Made by a program: the position numbers and the translations under genes. A DNA stretch of 6,991 bases from Actinomycetes bacterium (lineage in GTDB: Bacteria; Actinomycetota; Actinomycetes; Actinomycetales; Dermatophilaceae). Shown here piece by piece: positions 6,032-6,991 of this stretch. Location of the stretch: NCBI GenBank assembly GCA_023451855.1, contig JAEXXY010000110.1:1-6991 (forward strand). Reading direction: 5' to 3'. How positions within the stretch are numbered: the stretch's first letter is position 1; every line of letters begins with the position of its first letter. The notes under the pieces are model-generated. The model saw only the letters and a program-made list of their open reading frames with translations, was not told the origin of the DNA and ran no database searches.

Positions 6032-6038
6032 CCCCGGG

Positions 6039-6740
6039 TCACGACGACGGGAAGCCGTTGATGACGGCCTCGGCGACCTCTTTCATCCCGAGGCGGCGGT
6101 CCATCGCGGTCTTCTGGATCCAGCGGAACGCGTCGGACTCGGACAGCTTGAGCTGGGTCATGAGCACGCCCTTGGCGCGGTCGACGAGCTTGCGGGTCTC
6201 GAGCCGCTCGCCGAGGTCGGCGATCTCTGCCTCGAGGGCCTTCAGCTCCTGCCAGCGCGAGGTCGCGATGTCGATGGCGGGACGCAGGTCGTCGGCCGTG
6301 AACGGCTTGACGATGTAGGCCATGACGCCGGCGTCGCGGGCGCGCTCGACGAGCTCGGTCTGGGAGAAGGCGGTCAGCATGATGACCGGGCAGGCCTTGG
6401 TCTCGTGCAGCTGCTCGGCGGCCGAGAGACCGTCGAGGACCGGCATCTTGACGTCCATGATGACGAGGTCGGGCGCGAGCTCCTTGGCGAGCGCGACGGC
6501 CTGCTCGCCGTTGTTGGCCTGGCCGACGACCTCGTAGCCCTGCTCCCCCAGCATCTCGACGAGGTCGAGCCGGATGAGGGCCTCGTCCTCGGCGACGAGG
6601 ATGCGGGTGGCGCCGGAACCGGCGCCCTGGGCGGGCGCCTCCTCGACCGGCGCGTCCGCCTTCGTGGGACGGGGCTTGGGCGCAGCACCCTCGGTGGCGT
6701 CCGTGGTGGTGCTTTCGTCGGTGCTCTGCTCGCTGGTCAC
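6039..6740 (-). CDS. pdtaR: ANTAR-domain response regulator, PdtaR (Rv1626) type
   Basis: This 233-residue protein is a two-component response regulator with an RNA-binding output. A low-complexity tail rich in Thr, Ser, Glu, Ala and Pro (1-44) precedes a receiver domain (about 46-162) with the acidic pair Glu51/Asp52, phospho-acceptor Asp96 in VIMDVKMP, Thr123 and Lys145 in VKPF. A helical linker leads to the ANTAR domain (about 173-228) with ETRKLVDRAKGVLM, SDAFRWIQKTAMDRR and a closing AEAVINGF. The whole closely resembles M. tuberculosis PdtaR, which is phosphorylated by the kinase PdtaS. No kinase gene is in view, as expected for this orphan pair. ANTAR proteins bind paired RNA hairpins and prevent termination. 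The start is GTG at 6740: no Shine-Dalgarno is visible and a TANNNT hexamer ends 7 nt upstream, which suggests a leaderless mRNA. The N-terminal tail is longer than in Rv1626 (205 residues in total). Confidence 0.94.
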   Translation of the reverse strand: MTSEQSTDESTTTDATEGAAPKPRPTKADAPVEEAPAQGAGSGATRILVAEDEALIRLDLVEMLGEQGYEVVGQANNGEQAVALAKELAPDLVIMDVKMPVLDGLSAAEQLHETKACPVIMLTAFSQTELVERARDAGVMAYIVKPFTADDLRPAIDIATSRWQELKALEAEIADLGERLETRKLVDRAKGVLMTQLKLSESDAFRWIQKTAMDRRLGMKEVAEAVINGFPSS

Positions 6741-6747
6741 GCGTCAC

Positions 6748-6753
6748 AGCGTA
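6748..6753 (-). promoter_or_regulatory. -10 element of a probable leaderless pdtaR transcript
   Basis: The minus strand reads TACGCT (TANNNT) with exactly 7 nt to the GTG at 6740, the spacing seen for leaderless genes in Actinomycetota, and no Shine-Dalgarno sequence is present. No TTGACA-like -35 was found at 16-18 bp. Confidence 0.5.
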
Positions 6754-6763
6754 ACCGGGGGCA

Positions 6764-6780
6764 CGTTTCCGGCGCGTTTC
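6764..6780. repeat. Direct repeat CGTTTC upstream of pdtaR
   Basis: CGTTTC occurs at 6764-6769 and 6775-6780, 11 bp apart and within a longer CRCGTTTCSGG-like match. About one helical turn separates the copies, in the -35 region of the proposed pdtaR promoter, so they may form a regulator or sigma-factor contact site. Confidence 0.33.
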
Positions 6781-6851
6781 GGGCCGGTGACACCGCCGCG
6801 CCACGCACGGACGCGTCGACGGTGCTGCCGGGAGGGTGCGGAGCCGTTCGG

Positions 6852-6934
6852 TGCCGAGGGCGGGACTCGAACCCGCATGGCCTTGCGGCCAGAGCATTTT
6901 GAGTGCCCCGTGTCTGCCATTCCACCACCCCGGC
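6852..6934 (-). tRNA. tRNA-Leu (anticodon CAA)
   Basis: The 83-nt minus-strand sequence folds as a complete class II tRNA. The acceptor is GCCGGGG with CCTCGGC (one G-U), the D-stem is GTG with CAC, and the anticodon stem GGGCA/TGCTC has loop CTCAAAA giving anticodon CAA for UUG leucine codons. A long variable arm TGGCC-GCAA-GGCCA marks it as Leu/Ser type, and the T arm is GCGGG-TTCGAGT-CCCGC. The discriminator base is A, as required for leucine. The terminal CCA is not encoded (CCG follows), so it must be added after transcription. It lies 111 bp before the start of pdtaR. Confidence 0.97.
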
Positions 6935-6948
6935 CGGAGTGCCGGGCC

Positions 6949-6954
6949 AGCATA
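6949..6954 (-). promoter_or_regulatory. Candidate -10 element of tRNA-Leu
   Basis: The minus strand reads TATGCT, 14 nt before the mature tRNA 5' end, which leaves a short 5' leader for RNase P. No convincing -35 is seen at 17-18 bp. Confidence 0.45.
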
Positions 6955-6975
6955 CCGATGCGCCGGAGGGCCGGT

Positions 6976-6991
6976 GCCCGCGGTGGCGGGC
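6976..6991. terminator. Stem-loop at the right window edge
   Basis: GCCCGC-GGTG-GCGGGC forms a perfect 6-bp stem with a 4-nt loop that runs into the window end, so it may be longer. Its place upstream of the tRNA promoter would suit the terminator of a gene lying outside the window, on either strand. Confidence 0.35.

Noticed and set aside
5898..6038. ANTAR target RNA (two hairpins with six-nt loops bearing A1 and G4) before livK
   Set aside because: The stems I could draw by eye have loops of 4, 5 or 14 nt, not the required hexaloops. A covariance-model search could still change this.
6785..6817. Short palindromes CGGTG-A-CACCG (6785-6795) and GACGCGTC (6810-6817) between tRNA and pdtaR
   Set aside because: Arms of 4-5 bp are expected many times by chance in a window of this size and GC content, and nothing in their position adds support.
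5947..6897. 316-codon minus-strand frame overlapping pdtaR
   Set aside because: It is out of frame with pdtaR, spans the tRNA and terminator, and gives Arg/Gly/Pro-rich shadow sequence.
6737..6953. Small minus-strand ORFs across the tRNA gene
   Set aside because: Their peptides are translations of tRNA-Leu. Such spurious ORFs are a common annotation artefact.
1..6991. CRISPR array, insertion sequence, integrase or prophage signal
   Set aside because: No regularly spaced repeats, terminal inverted repeats, transposase motifs or composition shift were seen. The tRNA shows no nearby repeat of its 3' end within this window.

Overview
This window reads as chromosomal DNA from a high-GC Gram-positive bacterium (Actinomycetota). 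Evidence for this is the very GC-rich coding sequence, frequent GTG starts, a PdtaR-type ANTAR response regulator, an apparently leaderless start, and hairpins without U-tracts at gene ends. A Micrococcales-like host is possible, but the sequence alone does not fix the genus. No mobile element, CRISPR array, integrase or compositional island was seen. All genes lie on the minus strand, so the window is read from right to left.

Layout in transcription order: (1) a perfect 6-bp stem touches the right edge and may be the terminator of a gene outside the window. (2) A tRNA-Leu with anticodon CAA occupies 6934-6852, preceded by a -10-like TATGCT. (3) A PdtaR-like receiver-ANTAR regulator runs 6740-6039. 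A TACGCT hexamer ends 7 nt before its GTG codon, which suggests leaderless transcription, and a 9-bp hairpin follows its stop. (4) A 141-bp regulatory gap holds a candidate promoter and several inverted and direct repeats. (5) A complete branched-chain (hydrophobic) amino acid ABC transporter cluster follows: livK (lipoprotein binding protein), a strong hairpin, then livH, livM, livG and livF. The last four genes are joined by three successive 4-nt stop/start overlaps. (6) A very long hairpin (20 bp, near-perfect) lies just after livF and sits inside the N-terminal codons of a lipoprotein gene that is cut by the left edge.

The gene products fit one machine. LivK captures the amino acid outside the membrane, LivH and LivM form the pore, and LivG and LivF hydrolyse ATP. 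The hairpin after livK would let the binding protein be made in excess of the membrane parts. The neighbouring ANTAR regulator belongs to a family that acts on RNA by antitermination, so its position beside a transporter cluster with several intercistronic hairpins is suggestive. A direct link is not shown by the sequence.

The window is mostly a well-known gene set. The points most worth following are the RNA structures and repeats between the genes, the acidic C-terminal tails on LivM and LivG, the long N-terminal membrane extension of LivM, and the uncharacterised lipoprotein behind livF. I found no clear evidence of a wholly new system.
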